Origin: Craspedostauros australis
Taxonomy: Eukaryota; Bacillariophyta; Bacillariophyceae; Mastogloiales; Achnanthaceae
DNA length: 64,000 bases
Reading direction: 5' to 3'
Assembly (NCBI GenBank): GCA_026770025.1
Contig: JAMXDE010000055.1
Span: 124,001 to 188,000, forward strand
This document shows positions 53,963 to 64,000 of this stretch, piece after piece; position 1 is the stretch's first letter, and the number at the start of each line of letters is the position of its first letter. The notes below the pieces were generated by a model, which saw only the letters and a list, made by a program, of their open reading frames with translations, did not search any database and was not told the DNA's origin. A program made the translations under genes and the position numbers.

Positions 53963-55918
53963 TTATACTGTCTTTGCGTGGTATGATCTCCGTCTGCGTC
54001 CTTGTGCCGCCCTGGCTGCAATCGCGAGCAGAACGAGAGCGCAAATGATGGCGACGCAACTGCGACTAGTCCCTGCACTGATCATGTGCCGCCTGAAGCG
54101 TGCAGACAACGCTGCGTTTTCTTCCACGCTGCTAGCGCCATCATCGGTGGATGCCAGCTCCTTGATGATTTGGCGCCTTCGCAGCACCAGTTGGAATGCA
54201 TCGTGGCTGGCCTCCTGGTTTGGCCAGTACCGTGACGTCAGGAAATCGAACATCCTCTGCGCGTCATACTTGGTCATGTCACCGTCGAGCCAACAGTCGG
54301 AGCAAAGCTGCCGCGTCGGAAAGACGGAGGAGCGCTGTTCTTCCAAGGTCGCATTGCGGCCCTGCCGCTGGGCCTTCTCTCTCATCAGCCGTCGATTCAC
54401 GGCGTTGTGCATCTCCATGACCCACAGAGCCATCGCTTGATGCGGATCCTCTCCCGTCCGGCCTGTCGGATTCCCGCTGACAAGTAGCATGGGTGCGAGG
54501 GTGGATAATCGCGTGCAGTGATCCTGCCCGCAGGCATCCATGTTGGCGAGGAAGTTGCGACGACACGCGTCACAGCCAAAGAAATGAAGGACGAATCGTC
54601 GCAGGGTCTCCGCGACGTCCACCGGTGACGCCAGGTACCCCGAATGGTAGGCGTACAGTTGGTGCGATGGAAGGGAGGAGCCGATGGTGATAATGTGGAA
54701 CAGATTCCACAACCCGCACGTGTATCCCATGCCACGCTGTTGGTGCGTGCATGATTGCGTCCACTTCAAGTTGCGCGAGCGTGCGACCTTGCGCGATGAC
54801 GACGACGACGCAGCGGTAAACTGGTGCTTGCCAAATTGGGAGACAGAAAGGCTGCCCCAAAGAGGCCCGTCGGCTTCGATCCTCGCAGTACCTGCGGACG
54901 AGTATTGATCAACGATGTTCATGAGCGCTTGTCGATCATGCTGAATCATTGTGAGATTTGCGAGTACGTCCTGCACAAGATTCGTTCGGACATGCCAGGA
55001 CTGTGGTGTCGCCCATTCCACCACCTCCAGGAAATCCTTCAACGCATCAGCCTGCGGATCCGTCAATGACTGTGCGGTGCTGGTGAAGACACCGTGTTCC
55101 AAGAGGAAGATCAAACTGACGGCGGCGTCATGGTATCGATCATCCAAGGTGGATGGGGAGTGATGCCAAGCCTGTCTCGTCTCAATCGATTGCTCCGCGA
55201 GCTGCTGCTGATCCCGTTCCCACGCCATCCGTTCGATGGGATCGGTAAGATTGGGCAGAGCGTGCTGCATCTCCGTTTCTGCCAACGTCAGATCCAAGTC
55301 GTTCGCGATGGACTGCGCGGAAAAGTCGGGCGCGTCGTCCGTTTCCGATTCCGGATTGAGCTCGATTCCACGGTGCTGGATGTTCGATCCGATGCGGTAG
55401 CCAAAGATCATGGGATACCCGCCGATACTGTAGGCTCGGCAGATGGCCGGGAAGAGCTGGCAGGACACCGCGTGGAATGCGACATTCACACCAATGACAC
55501 GCCGTGACACTTCTGCTGCGATCTCAATGTACGCTTCTCTCATGTGAATGCAGTGCGGACACCACGGCGAGTAGAACTCCACCACGTGCACTGTGTTCGT
55601 CGTATCCAGATCCAGGAACACGGCATCTTCGCTCGCGTTGCCGCTGTTGCTGTTGCTATCATCGACCTTGACCTTGGTTCGACTCCTGCTTGTTCGATCT
55701 GCATCAGGAAGCTCTTCATTTTGTTGTTGATGTGCCACTTCAGACCTCGCTTGGTTCGGTGGGAATGGGCTCAGTGATGCATCCTCCGTTTCATCCTGCG
55801 TGCTCTCCTTCCATTCATCTTTCAGATAGAAGTACTCCTGCACGGATGCTTGGTCCGCATCCCACGCGTACAGCATCTGATCAACTTCATCATCCGTGAA
55901 CTCGTGATGGGAAGGCAT
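53963..55918 (-). CDS. QSOX-type sulfhydryl oxidase
   Basis: 651 residues. A thioredoxin domain has FYSPWCPHCIHMREAY (CxxC at C120/C123). The Erv/ALR flavin domain has GYTCGLWNLFHIIT near 400, HFFGCDACRRNF (C449/C452) and ALWVMEMHNAVNRRL. A further CxxC (CSDCW) and a C-terminal membrane helix (about 617-635) with a basic tail follow. This is the QSOX layout: the oxidase passes electrons from protein thiols through the Trx CxxC to the FAD-bound Erv module and on to oxygen, making disulfides in the secretory pathway. No signal peptide is visible at the chosen ATG; a short upstream exon is likely missing from this model, as with VPS13. Confidence 0.9.
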   Translation of the reverse strand: MPSHHEFTDDEVDQMLYAWDADQASVQEYFYLKDEWKESTQDETEDASLSPFPPNQARSEVAHQQQNEELPDADRTSRSRTKVKVDDSNSNSGNASEDAVFLDLDTTNTVHVVEFYSPWCPHCIHMREAYIEIAAEVSRRVIGVNVAFHAVSCQLFPAICRAYSIGGYPMIFGYRIGSNIQHRGIELNPESETDDAPDFSAQSIANDLDLTLAETEMQHALPNLTDPIERMAWERDQQQLAEQSIETRQAWHHSPSTLDDRYHDAAVSLIFLLEHGVFTSTAQSLTDPQADALKDFLEVVEWATPQSWHVRTNLVQDVLANLTMIQHDRQALMNIVDQYSSAGTARIEADGPLWGSLSVSQFGKHQFTAASSSSSRKVARSRNLKWTQSCTHQQRGMGYTCGLWNLFHIITIGSSLPSHQLYAYHSGYLASPVDVAETLRRFVLHFFGCDACRRNFLANMDACGQDHCTRLSTLAPMLLVSGNPTGRTGEDPHQAMALWVMEMHNAVNRRLMREKAQRQGRNATLEEQRSSVFPTRQLCSDCWLDGDMTKYDAQRMFDFLTSRYWPNQEASHDAFQLVLRRRQIIKELASTDDGASSVEENAALSARFRRHMISAGTSRSCVAIICALVLLAIAARAAQGRRRRSYHAKTV

Positions 55919-56823
55919 CAGGATTGATCTTCGCTTTCATGTGGTCATGGAATAGAGTACTTGCGTTGGTACATTCGGTAATAACACTCGTACTGATATG
56001 ATGCTATCGTACGATCGTAGGTATGGCACCATACGTGTACGAGCAATGATATGAATAGTATGAGTGCGAGCCCATGGTATGCTCGGGATGCGCCACTCTC
56101 CGATTCGATGCGCGAAACGATGAGGAGATCTCGTTCCACATCATTTCTTCCGTATCGAACAGAAGGACAGACCGACACAAACACCGATTTTGGTCGAATG
56201 AATCTTCTCGCGCCATTTTTTGTGACGACTGGTGTGATTGCGACAAGGGCCTTTGACATTGTTGTGCCTTTTCGGTGAAGAGGACATCTTCCACGTTCTG
56301 GACGAGAGCACCTTCCGATGGAACGGGTTCGAGCAGAGGCACAAGCTGTGGGAGTTCGATGGTGCTGACACAAGTGTTGAATCGGATGCACGGTCACATG
56401 CAACGGAGCTACCACAGCCGCTGCATGTCTTGGTGGAGCGGTTTCGGGATCAGATGGGAATGCAGCCGACGACGACATCGATCGAAGAATACCCTCTCAA
56501 CCAGGTCAAGCGCAGAGAACGGAGTACTTGGAAAGGGACGATGACGACGTTCGAATCCACGTAGATGTGCGATTGTTCGCAGCCATCGTTGAACGATGGC
56601 GTTCATCATGGCATTCATCCTGAAGACACGGTTGGAACCGCCGCTTTGCATCCCCTTGGTGGAGCAACTCAATAGTCCCAAGCTGCGAAAACGACCTGCT
56701 GGGAATACTTGATGATGGACGATTGGACGGGGCTCATTCTCGAACCCAACACCATATACCTCAAGACCAAAGGGTGCCTGTGGGATTGAAGGGCGAGGAT
56801 AGCATGCACCGTAGGCCTTCACG
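55919..56823. other. Intergenic region with an oxygenase-like remnant
   Basis: The first part is the promoter side of the QSOX gene. On the plus strand 56238-56564 is a 108-codon frame (STFRWNGFEQRHKLWEF ... ELPQPLHVLVERFRDQMGM) faintly recalling the start of AlkB-like 2-oxoglutarate oxygenases. The metal-binding HxD core is not found downstream in frame, so it would be a fragment. The assignment is weak. Confidence 0.25.
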
Positions 56824-57616
56824 TTGACAGGAAGGAAGATAGCGCCTTGGGTGCTGAAACTGGCAAAGTTTCCGAAAGTGGACAGCGCCAGCAAATCGGA
56901 TTCCAACTTTGGATACGTCCCACCGCCAGGCGGTCCTGTGCGCAGGAAGGAGCCGATGCCACCCACCAAAGACCTCCTGGCAGTGATCGTCACGACATCG
57001 CCCATCAAGTCGAATCCATCCACCGAGGTATTGGAGAAGACGCTCGCGACATTTCCGTGGGCCAGACACGACTTCGCCTTCAAGTACCGCAAGATTATCG
57101 TCTGCGATGGCTGTCGGCAGAAGGATGGCACGACGTCAAAGAATCACGGCAGTGCGAATCAGGCGATGCGAAATGGGCTGGTCGACTCACAGCAATGGGA
57201 GAACTATCAGGAATTCAAACAACGCCTCAAGGCGCTGTGTGCGGACCCTCCAGACACATCATCATTCACCAACACTCGCGTGGAAGAACTCAACATTCAC
57301 CTTCATGCGACCGCTCCCTCTGACCGACATACTGCGTGCCATGTGGCACAACGCCAACATAAAGTACGCCGGGATGAGCCAGCACAGCAACTTCGTGACA
57401 ATTTCTTGTCGAAGTACGGCTCGACCCTCATGGACGACGCTAGCCGGCTGACGTTGGGGCCTCCAGAATTGGCGCTGGATATCACCAAGCACGGCCCCAA
57501 CTCCGATTCCACCAGACGCATGGACGTGGGCGGAGCTGCAGGCCAACATCGCTCAGCTGGCGGCGACCTACGTGAACAGCCATCAGCAATTGGAGCACGA
57601 GAGCTGGTTGTAGAGC
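56824..57616 (+). pseudogene. Frameshifted sugar-transferase-like pseudogene
   Basis: Four plus-strand segments in alternating frames together resemble one protein. First frame: LLAVIVTTSPIKSNPSTEVL, RKIIVCDG and EFKQRLKALCADPP. Second: TFMRPLPLTDILRAMWHNAN. Back to the first: NFLSKYGSTLMDDASRL. Then: AWTWAELQANIAQLAATYVN up to a stop near 57616. The pattern (VxTSP...P ... IVCDG ... RLKAL ... MRP) is like uncharacterised nucleotide-diphospho-sugar-transferase-type proteins common in diatoms. No ATG starts the frame and the usual QHD-type acidic motif before the MRP segment seems deleted. Neighbouring 10-kb genes are free of frameshifts, so real decay is more likely than assembly error. Confidence 0.55.
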
Positions 57617-58040
57617 AAGCCACAACCGCCCGATGTGTCCCGACTGTCCTTGACGCCGACCTTCTGTTGATACGACAACACACACATCTGTGAGGCGGGC
57701 CATTTGGATGGTGGGAGTTGCATGCCGTTGAAGGAACGCAAGGCCATGGAAGCGAAGTGCCGAAAGCAAAAGGGGGAAGTGGTGGGGTGATTGACGCACT
57801 GGTGGTGGTGTTGACACTCCAATACTAGAGGCGTAGTGCGCATTCGGGAGCACGGTACTTGCAGAGTACACGATGGCGTCCTTGAAAAGCACACACACTC
57901 CAAATCGCACAAGAGGAGAACTTCGGTTTGACTGCGCAAGCTTTGAGAAGAATGTAGAAGGTTGTGAATAAACCGTGATTTTCCATCGCTCCCACGCCAC
58001 TGTCACGTATGCTATTTCACTATTATGTAATAGTATGTGC
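57617..58040. other. Spacer, nothing recognised
   Basis: 424 bp between the pseudogene end and the stop of the phosphatase gene. Only short frames; a small AT-rich patch near 58015-58030. Confidence 0.55.
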
Positions 58041-58649
58041 TCATTCCTGCTCTCCCTCTCGGCCAATATCAAGATTCTCCAATCTTCTCAGCGCTGTCAT
58101 GAGGGCTGCTTTGGGTTGCGCACCGTGGCGAGCAGTCTGGACGATGGACAGCGCAGATTGCAACGACATTCGTTTTCTCGTGATGAGCCACGCAATGACG
58201 ATGGAAACCGAACGTGATATGCCGAAGGAGCAATGCACCAAACAGGCACCATTCGGTCGTTCCATGCTTTCATCGATGGCAACCAACACGCCCTCCAGCG
58301 CTTCCCCACCAAAGATCCTGCTGTTGGCTGCATCGTCGTCCGCGATGTTCCAAATGATGTGATCATGAATGAAGCTTGGTGCGTTCTCTGTCTGATCGGT
58401 CTGTTCGCTGTTCTTGCCCTTCCTGTTGTGACCATCGTGCTTGGCCTTGATGTCGGCGACCATCTGCTGGCACCCTTCGATGGATTTCGTCCAGCCCAAT
58501 GCAGTGATGATGGTCCACGACTTCCTCGCATCATGTCCATTGCCACCATCGCGGCCATGCACGGATGAGACCTTTTCCAGCTCCTTGATCGACCATTGCG
58601 ATCCCACCCAGATATTCGGCCGCACCTCGCTGACGATGGCCGGATCCAT
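58041..58649 (-). CDS. Dual-specificity protein phosphatase
   Basis: 202 residues. It carries the Cys-based phosphatase signature HCSFGISRS (C140, R146) followed by VSIVIAWLITRKRMSLQSA, and an N-terminal PNIWVGSQ strand typical of small DSPs. The aspartates near 103-105 (IADDDAAN) are candidates for the general acid. It would dephosphorylate Tyr and Ser/Thr residues, for example on MAP-kinase-type proteins, or possibly a non-protein substrate. An insert between the first strand and the acid loop (about 30-90) is hydrophilic and probably flexible. There is no targeting signal. It lies head-to-head with the histidine-phosphatase gene, 443 bp apart. Confidence 0.87.
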   Translation of the reverse strand: MDPAIVSEVRPNIWVGSQWSIKELEKVSSVHGRDGGNGHDARKSWTIITALGWTKSIEGCQQMVADIKAKHDGHNRKGKNSEQTDQTENAPSFIHDHIIWNIADDDAANSRIFGGEALEGVLVAIDESMERPNGACLVHCSFGISRSVSIVIAWLITRKRMSLQSALSIVQTARHGAQPKAALMTALRRLENLDIGREGEQE

Positions 58650-59092
58650 GTTGCGTCTTCGCCCTTTGCCCGTGGTGTGCTGTTCGCAGGGGGAAACAAC
58701 TCTCCCGACGAGAATCTACGTAGTCGTATAGTACATTCGGGGGAGATCATGCGCGGTGATTCGATTCATCGCCGTTGTATGAGCATCATTAATGTTGTCG
58801 ATAACGCCAACGACGTAACCAACGTCACGTGCTTCTCGATCGCTGGATGCTGTTTGTCGAAGACGGGATGTTGCCATGTTGTGTGCATGTGTGATCGTGT
58901 CGTGTTCCGCATTTCACGATTATGGCGCGAATTCACAGGTACCTTTGATTCACTCGACTCAAATGTTCCCATCCACACCAACGAAGAGAGACAGGAAGAG
59001 AATCGAGGAGGATACCTGCACAGGTAGAGTATTATACTTTGCTGCCACTGTTCCAACATTACAAGCCAAGCATCCCTCCACAAACCCAGCGC
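58650..59092. other. Divergent promoter region
   Basis: 443 bp between two divergent starts. It contains the reverse form of TACGACTAC at 58720-58728, which is in sense orientation 71 bases in front of the phosphatase start. Confidence 0.5.
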
Positions 59093-60031
59093 ATGAGAAG
59101 GCACTGTTCCTTCCGCCACTGCTTCTCCTCATTCATCCTCGTCGCTGCATTGCTCACCATCTGTACTCGTATCATGCCAGCGTCCGCAACAGATTCGCCA
59201 GATTCATCGGCGGCATCGCCACCCACAACATCATCATCAGAGAGTCGCGCTTCCACCAAAACGGTGTACCTCATCCGCCATGCCGAATCAGAGGAGAACC
59301 GACGCATGGCGTCGTTGAGCAAGTGCCTCAAGACGCTGGGTCGCTGCTCGCTGCCATCCTCCGCCGACGTCAAGGCGTCGACGGAACTGCTCAACGTGCA
59401 GGCGCAGGTGGATTCCAACGTCTCCGACATCGGCGCCAAACAGATCCAGCAGATGGGCGACAAGCTCAAGGAGGTGGACTTTCTGGAGACCGCGGGCGTC
59501 ACGCTGGTGGCACACTCGCCGTTGCTGCGGGCGAGGCAGACGAGCCTGGGGATGCTGGGGTCCATGGCACCGGATACCATGGCCGGAAAGGTCCAGCGCG
59601 TCATCGAGGTGGACCTGCTGTCGGAGAAGACGCCGCAGGAATGGACGCCGATGTACTTCCAGCAGTTCCTGGATCGGATCTACAACTTCGAGCAGTGGTT
59701 GGGCGAGCAGCCCGAGGACAAGGTCGCCATCGTGGGACACTCGCAGTACTTCAAGAAGATGCTCAACATGGATTTCAAGTTTGGTAACTGCGATGTTTGG
59801 AAGGTTGACTTTGACGCGAAGAAGGGCAGGCGGCCATCGCATCAAGCGGAAGCCGCGACGGAGACAGCGGCAGCGGATGAGGTAGGAGAAGAGAAGAAGG
59901 AGAGCGACAGTGATAACGCTGCAGACCAAACCGGTCAGCACAGATACGAGTACGAAGGCAGACTGCCGCCTCAATGGACGAATCTCCTGCAGTTGCACGC
60001 ATGTGAGGTTGCTGGATCCAAGAGGGAGTGA
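59093..60031 (+). CDS. Secreted histidine phosphatase (phosphoglycerate-mutase-like)
   Basis: 312 residues from the ATG that gives a signal peptide (about 1-32, SFILVAALLTIC ... ASA); the frame stays open 54 bases upstream. The histidine-phosphatase core has VYLIRHAESEEN (catalytic H63), SDIGAKQIQQMGDKL, VAHSPLLRARQTS and VAIVGHSQYFKKML (second His at 216). Members remove phosphate from small metabolites or proteins through a phospho-His intermediate. A Thr/Ser-rich spacer follows the signal, and an acidic Glu/Asp-rich insert lies near the C-terminus. Substrate unknown; secretory or vacuolar location is inferred. Confidence 0.85.
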   Translation: MRRHCSFRHCFSSFILVAALLTICTRIMPASATDSPDSSAASPPTTSSSESRASTKTVYLIRHAESEENRRMASLSKCLKTLGRCSLPSSADVKASTELLNVQAQVDSNVSDIGAKQIQQMGDKLKEVDFLETAGVTLVAHSPLLRARQTSLGMLGSMAPDTMAGKVQRVIEVDLLSEKTPQEWTPMYFQQFLDRIYNFEQWLGEQPEDKVAIVGHSQYFKKMLNMDFKFGNCDVWKVDFDAKKGRRPSHQAEAATETAAADEVGEEKKESDSDNAADQTGQHRYEYEGRLPPQWTNLLQLHACEVAGSKRE

Positions 60032-61056
60032 TGTGCAGGTCATCTCCACCGAAAGCAGTACGTACGTACCATGGCAGTAAGAGGAAGCGGTTTGCTGGTA
60101 TATTCGTATCGCTCTCCTTATTGTAAATATAGCATGATTCTACGTACAAATAGTCTGCTCCACGACCTTCGTCCTTGTCATCAACGAGTCCATTTCCGCG
60201 TGACGAGCAGAGCAGAGAAGTTCCCCTTGGAATACGAGTACTCTACTGTATGGGATCTACTCTATGGGATTCAATGAAAGGCCGCCGCCACCGCTGCTGT
60301 TGTTCTGGCGCGTTCTTCTTCCCTACTCGACGCCCCGAGCTTGTTAGATGCGTTCCAAAACACTGGAGTGGATTCGAATCTCGCGACTCCTTCAAGTGAA
60401 TGGTGCATCATCAGGAACGGAGGTTGCGTTTTGCTTCATTGTTGCATCCTTTGTCATCTTCATGGTCTGTATCACCCCGTGGATGTGTGACGCCTCCAGC
60501 CCCGTCGCCAACAGTGTCCGCGGATTTGGTGACTCAATCGCCACCATAATAATCGTGGTGCTCCAGATGCTCGCCGATCTTTCGGACTTCGCTGCGGCGA
60601 TCATCCATCGATTCGATCAGGTCAGGTCAGTTCAGGTCGGCGAGGATACTTGTGTCGGGACTACCTACTGCAAATGGAATGTGCAGAAATGGGTCTCCGT
60701 GATTCCAAACAATGTCCTCCTCTCGACCAGGAACGACGTACGGTCGATGTCGCCGAAGAGACGGCCCAGCTGCTCATTACTCACTCTCTTCCTGCTTCCT
60801 TCGATCTTTGTGACATTGACCCTGTCGCCGAAGTAGTCTTTTGGCTTGGATGCAAATGGTGTGCCGCTCAGTCCTACCAGCTCCAGCCCCGCCGGGAAAC
60901 TTCCTTTGCCCAACCAAGGCGACGTGACCATCTGCGAGATGGCTGGCGCCTTCAGCAACCCCCGTGATGGGCATGTTGAAGTGATTTCCATCTCTTTTCT
61001 TCCGCAGTTGCTTGGGGGCAAGTGAGTGACCATGATCCTGTTGCAACATGACGCAA
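60032..61056. other. Unresolved region, possible minus-strand exons
   Basis: A minus-strand frame (60665-61060) reads like protein (SPWLGKGSFPAGLELVGLSG ... RVNVTKIEGSRKRVSNEQL), and a second one (61057-61353, NINERPVWYDVSTTV) may be a preceding exon. I could not join them with convincing splice sites or name a family. A plus-strand frame at 60348-60836 has two hydrophobic stretches. No firm call. Confidence 0.25.
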
Positions 61057-64000
61057 TCAATTGTTGCCGTTTTGGAAAGCTTGATATCCACCAGGATCTA
61101 CACCGTTCGAATACTCTACTTCAGTCTGACCTTCACCATGCGTCACGGTGGTTGAAACATCGTACCACACAGGCCGCTCGTTTATGTTGTTGCTGTCTGT
61201 GCCACCAATGCGTTGGATGTTCGGTGCCATCATCTTGCGTAGATTCATCATGCTTGTGTGAAAGAACACGTTGGTCGCCCCCTCTTCGGAGCGTGAAGCC
61301 ACTGGGCACACACCTTCCAAGTCTCTCGATGAATCCCCAACAATGTTACCCACAACACGTGGGGTGGTATCACCGGCCTGCTGGATGTATTCGTACGTGT
61401 GTGTGTGTGTCCACGCGACCCTGAGCTGCGCTGCGGAGTTGAAGACGAATACCCAACTTCAGAAGGGCGGTCATGACGTCAGCTTGTTACGGTTCTGGAG
61501 ATGCACCACCTTGGTTGTTGCCATTCGTGGGTGTGTGTTGAGTGAACCCTTCTGCAGTTATCGCCGCAACTGATGAATCAGCGATGGCAGCTCCAACCAT
61601 CAGCGGGGATGCTTGAGGCGTGGACGCTGGACGTTGGATGCGTCGTCGTTCTCCATTGCCTCTGGAAGCACCGCCAGAATGCTGTCCAAATTCCTTGCTT
61701 GGCCGTTCTTGATATCGTCATTCCTGCCACCACTGCGGGTCTTCTCCGCTGCGTCGCTCTTCGAGACGACTGCGTACTCGGATACGCATACGTTCGTACG
61801 GATACTGAGCGAAGACCAACATGGTGACGGTCTTTCTCTCTCTCTCTTGGGTAACGCCCTTGATGTTGCTCTGTGTTGCTTGATGCCGAGCGCGCTTTGT
61901 TTGTGATGCGTGTGATGTGCGCGATGCGTGTGACGTGTGTTCCTTCTTTTGCTGAAAGGAGAACTTCACGATCGTGGATGACCTCAGAAGCGATCGTTTT
62001 AGTCGATGAACATGCCGAGCAGTCTACACGTGTGGGACATAGATTGGACCGCAATGAAGCTTCTTGCTCTCTCTGTCTCTGCCATACGACTATGACATGC
62101 GTAGCTTGGATGACACTCGTAGCCACAGGCAATCGGCAGATTCAAAGCAAACGAACCGCATCCCACGCCCTTTGGGATGAATGCGCCAACCAAGTTGATC
62201 ATGAAGAGCGGCACCGTGGAGGGAGTTGGGCCGAGGCGAGCTGAGTTGGATTGATTTGCAGATTGACCACCGGAGCAAATGCAAGTAGAGTAGACGCGGC
62301 GAAGGTGATGCATGGTGCGGCGATCAGCATGGCGTACGAGGTATTCAGGACAATCGAGTGTCGATCCACGCACACCGAAGCACCAGCAGCCTTATGGAGG
62401 AATGGCACAAGTACGAGCTATCCTACGTGCATAGTAGGAGTGCATGTGATCGATTGTTGCTGCGTTGGACTTGAGAGTGAGCCTGAACATGAGTGTGGGT
62501 GTGGGCAGATTCGACAATACGGGCGACCAGCGGGTCTTCCTCTTTGAATGAGCGGTTCGTTTGCTCCAATGGAAAAGGTTGCTCAACGCAGTTCCATACG
62601 AGTACAAGTATGCTGGATGATGGGCCCTCTGTAGATCGTAATATTCTATAGGATAGGTGTGTATGTTATGATAGTAATAGCATGGTGCTCTTCCTCCTCC
62701 TTCGCACGAGTATGAACGAGTAATCTTTTTGGAATTTGGTGGAATTTGTGGAGAGGCGACAATCATCCATCCCAATCCGCTTGCAATGGTGCAGCACGGT
62801 TAATAATAATGGTCCCATTGTTACTCCACGAAAGCGATGGTCGCATTTCCAATACCAACGGAGAGGCACGAGGGCGTTGTGAGGGTGCCCTGTGTCCAAT
62901 GGGACTCTGTCTGAAGTCCACACACGGCCTACGGCTATGACGCGAGTGCTCCATGGTAGAGTACTTTTCTTCGCCAGGAGTACGTCTCACGCAACGAGAT
63001 GGAGAGCGATTGCGGCAGAAAAGGATTGGAAGACCGCAGGTCCTCTCTCCGGCACTGGAGTGGCTCCTGAGAACAAAGCAGAGCAGATCGTGGCTCGTAC
63101 TGTTGCTGTGATAGAGAAGATGGTCGCAAGGATGTGCTTGCATCCCACGACATTCTGAACATGGCGACGAAGCGGAGCTTTTCGAGACTTTCACCTCCAT
63201 CCATCTCCATTCCGCTCATTTGTTCCAACTCCAACCTGCAAATGGCGGATGGAGCTTGGGAATTGCACGTACGAGTATAACATCCAAGCACAATTGCGGA
63301 GATGGCGCGGAAGCGAGATCGGATTGCCTTTGCGTGAACGTGATTGTTGAAGGTGTCGCGAAACGCAGAAACAAATAAATTGTCATTCAAACAAACAACG
63401 CCGTTGAGTGATGCTGTCCGCAACCCCAAGCGCACTCTCGCGTCCAGCGAACTACCCAAGGTTGGAAGAGCACGGTTGGCTCCTGAAACGAATGAGAGAG
63501 ACAGAGGGAGGATGTTGGAAGGCTCTCTCATCGTGGAGGACAGTATGTTGCACGTAGCTTGATGCATTGCAAACGCGAGTGGAACGTGGCCGACGCTTCA
63601 CAACTACGTACAACCATCCTCGTCACAATACTTCCGCAAGATCGGAGTAAAATAAAGCGCAAACGATCGCTTCTACAATTGCGCACAGGCGACAAGAGAG
63701 TTCACCATCTTGCTCCAAAGGGCACAACAGCACAAACGCGCAGCTTCACCTCTCCAACGCAACGGAGACAAAGAAGGAAACAGGCAAACCGGCAGCTCGC
63801 CAAACGTGTTCTCAAAGCGACTCGCACCCGCGCTAGCGACTGAAACTTATGTCACCGTCGTGCAATGGAAGTGTCCAATCATCACTCGCAAAAATGAGAA
63901 CCGGTCGTGTTCGTCAGCCAGCCCCCAAAAATGTGCCCCACGCGAACTTCGTGAAACAAACGCCCCACAGCGCACACATGTCTGTTTGGGGGCGTTTATT
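61057..64000. other. Unresolved right end
   Basis: Many short frames on both strands, none recognised. Minus-strand pieces at about 61999-62408 contain hydrophobic segments in two frames. A minus-strand frame at 62935-63567 and a plus-strand one at 63344-63562 overlap and cannot both be real. TACGACTAT lies at 62085-62093, TGACGTCA near 61478 and an AT-rich patch near 62636-62668. Confidence 0.4.

Noticed and set aside
56540-56570. GTTCGAATCC considered as a tRNA T-loop
   Set aside because: The flanking bases do not form a T-stem and no acceptor or anticodon arms are present.
60365-60390. ATTCGAATC considered as a tRNA T-loop
   Set aside because: No pairing of the flanks and no cloverleaf around it.
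61999-62408. Two minus-strand frames with hydrophobic segments considered as a mitochondrial carrier (sideroflexin-like) gene
   Set aside because: The similarity was only in hydrophobic pattern; no diagnostic motif and no clean splice join.

Overview
The window reads as nuclear DNA of a photosynthetic stramenopile, most likely a diatom or close relative. The basis is a set of traits: plastid precursors with a signal peptide followed by an Ala/Phe (ASAF-like) cleavage motif, an LCIB-type theta carbonic anhydrase, a light-harvesting-like single-helix protein, an HSF-family transcription factor, and a Copia retroelement of the kind common in diatoms. Introns are few, short and GT-AG. No rRNA, tRNA or CRISPR array was recognised by eye.

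Layout. 1-2269 is gene-poor with a CTG/CAG microsatellite. 2270-7637 is a complete Ty1/copia retrotransposon with two 255-bp LTRs that look identical and a GCTGC target duplication. 8107-10374 (minus) is a two-exon heat-shock-factor-type regulator. 10375-14658 is unresolved. 14659-15504 is a lumen-type cyclophilin. 15505-19523 is gene-poor and carries the first copy of a dispersed repeat of about 320-340 bp with a hairpin. 19524-20096 is a one-helix LHC-like protein. 20.6-23.2 kb holds decayed coding sequence, including an alpha/beta hydrolase pseudogene, next to an intact bacterial-type peroxiredoxin-like gene (23202-23711). 23.7-25.2 kb holds the second repeat copy. 25179-26794 (minus) is a secreted trypsin-like protease with an extra C-terminal domain.

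From 29 kb on, gene density is high: an ankyrin-repeat protein, a type II membrane glycosyltransferase-like protein, a SNF5-like chromatin subunit, the theta carbonic anhydrase, a GPR107/GPR108-like seven-TM protein, a six-exon VPS13 lipid-transfer protein of 3,530 residues, a QSOX-type sulfhydryl oxidase, a frameshifted sugar-transferase-like pseudogene, a dual-specificity phosphatase and a secreted histidine-phosphatase-like protein. 60-64 kb is unresolved.

Functional themes are plastid biology (cyclophilin, LHC-like protein, carbonic anhydrase) and endomembrane/secretory functions (GPR107-like, VPS13, QSOX, type II transferase, protease). The genes do not form one pathway. The most notable non-coding signals are a cluster of CRE/CCRE-type TGACGT sites in front of the carbonic anhydrase, a 13-mer shared by the LTR and two host gene leaders, an over-represented TACGACTA(T/C) motif, and the hairpin-bearing repeat. 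No clearly new multi-gene system was found.
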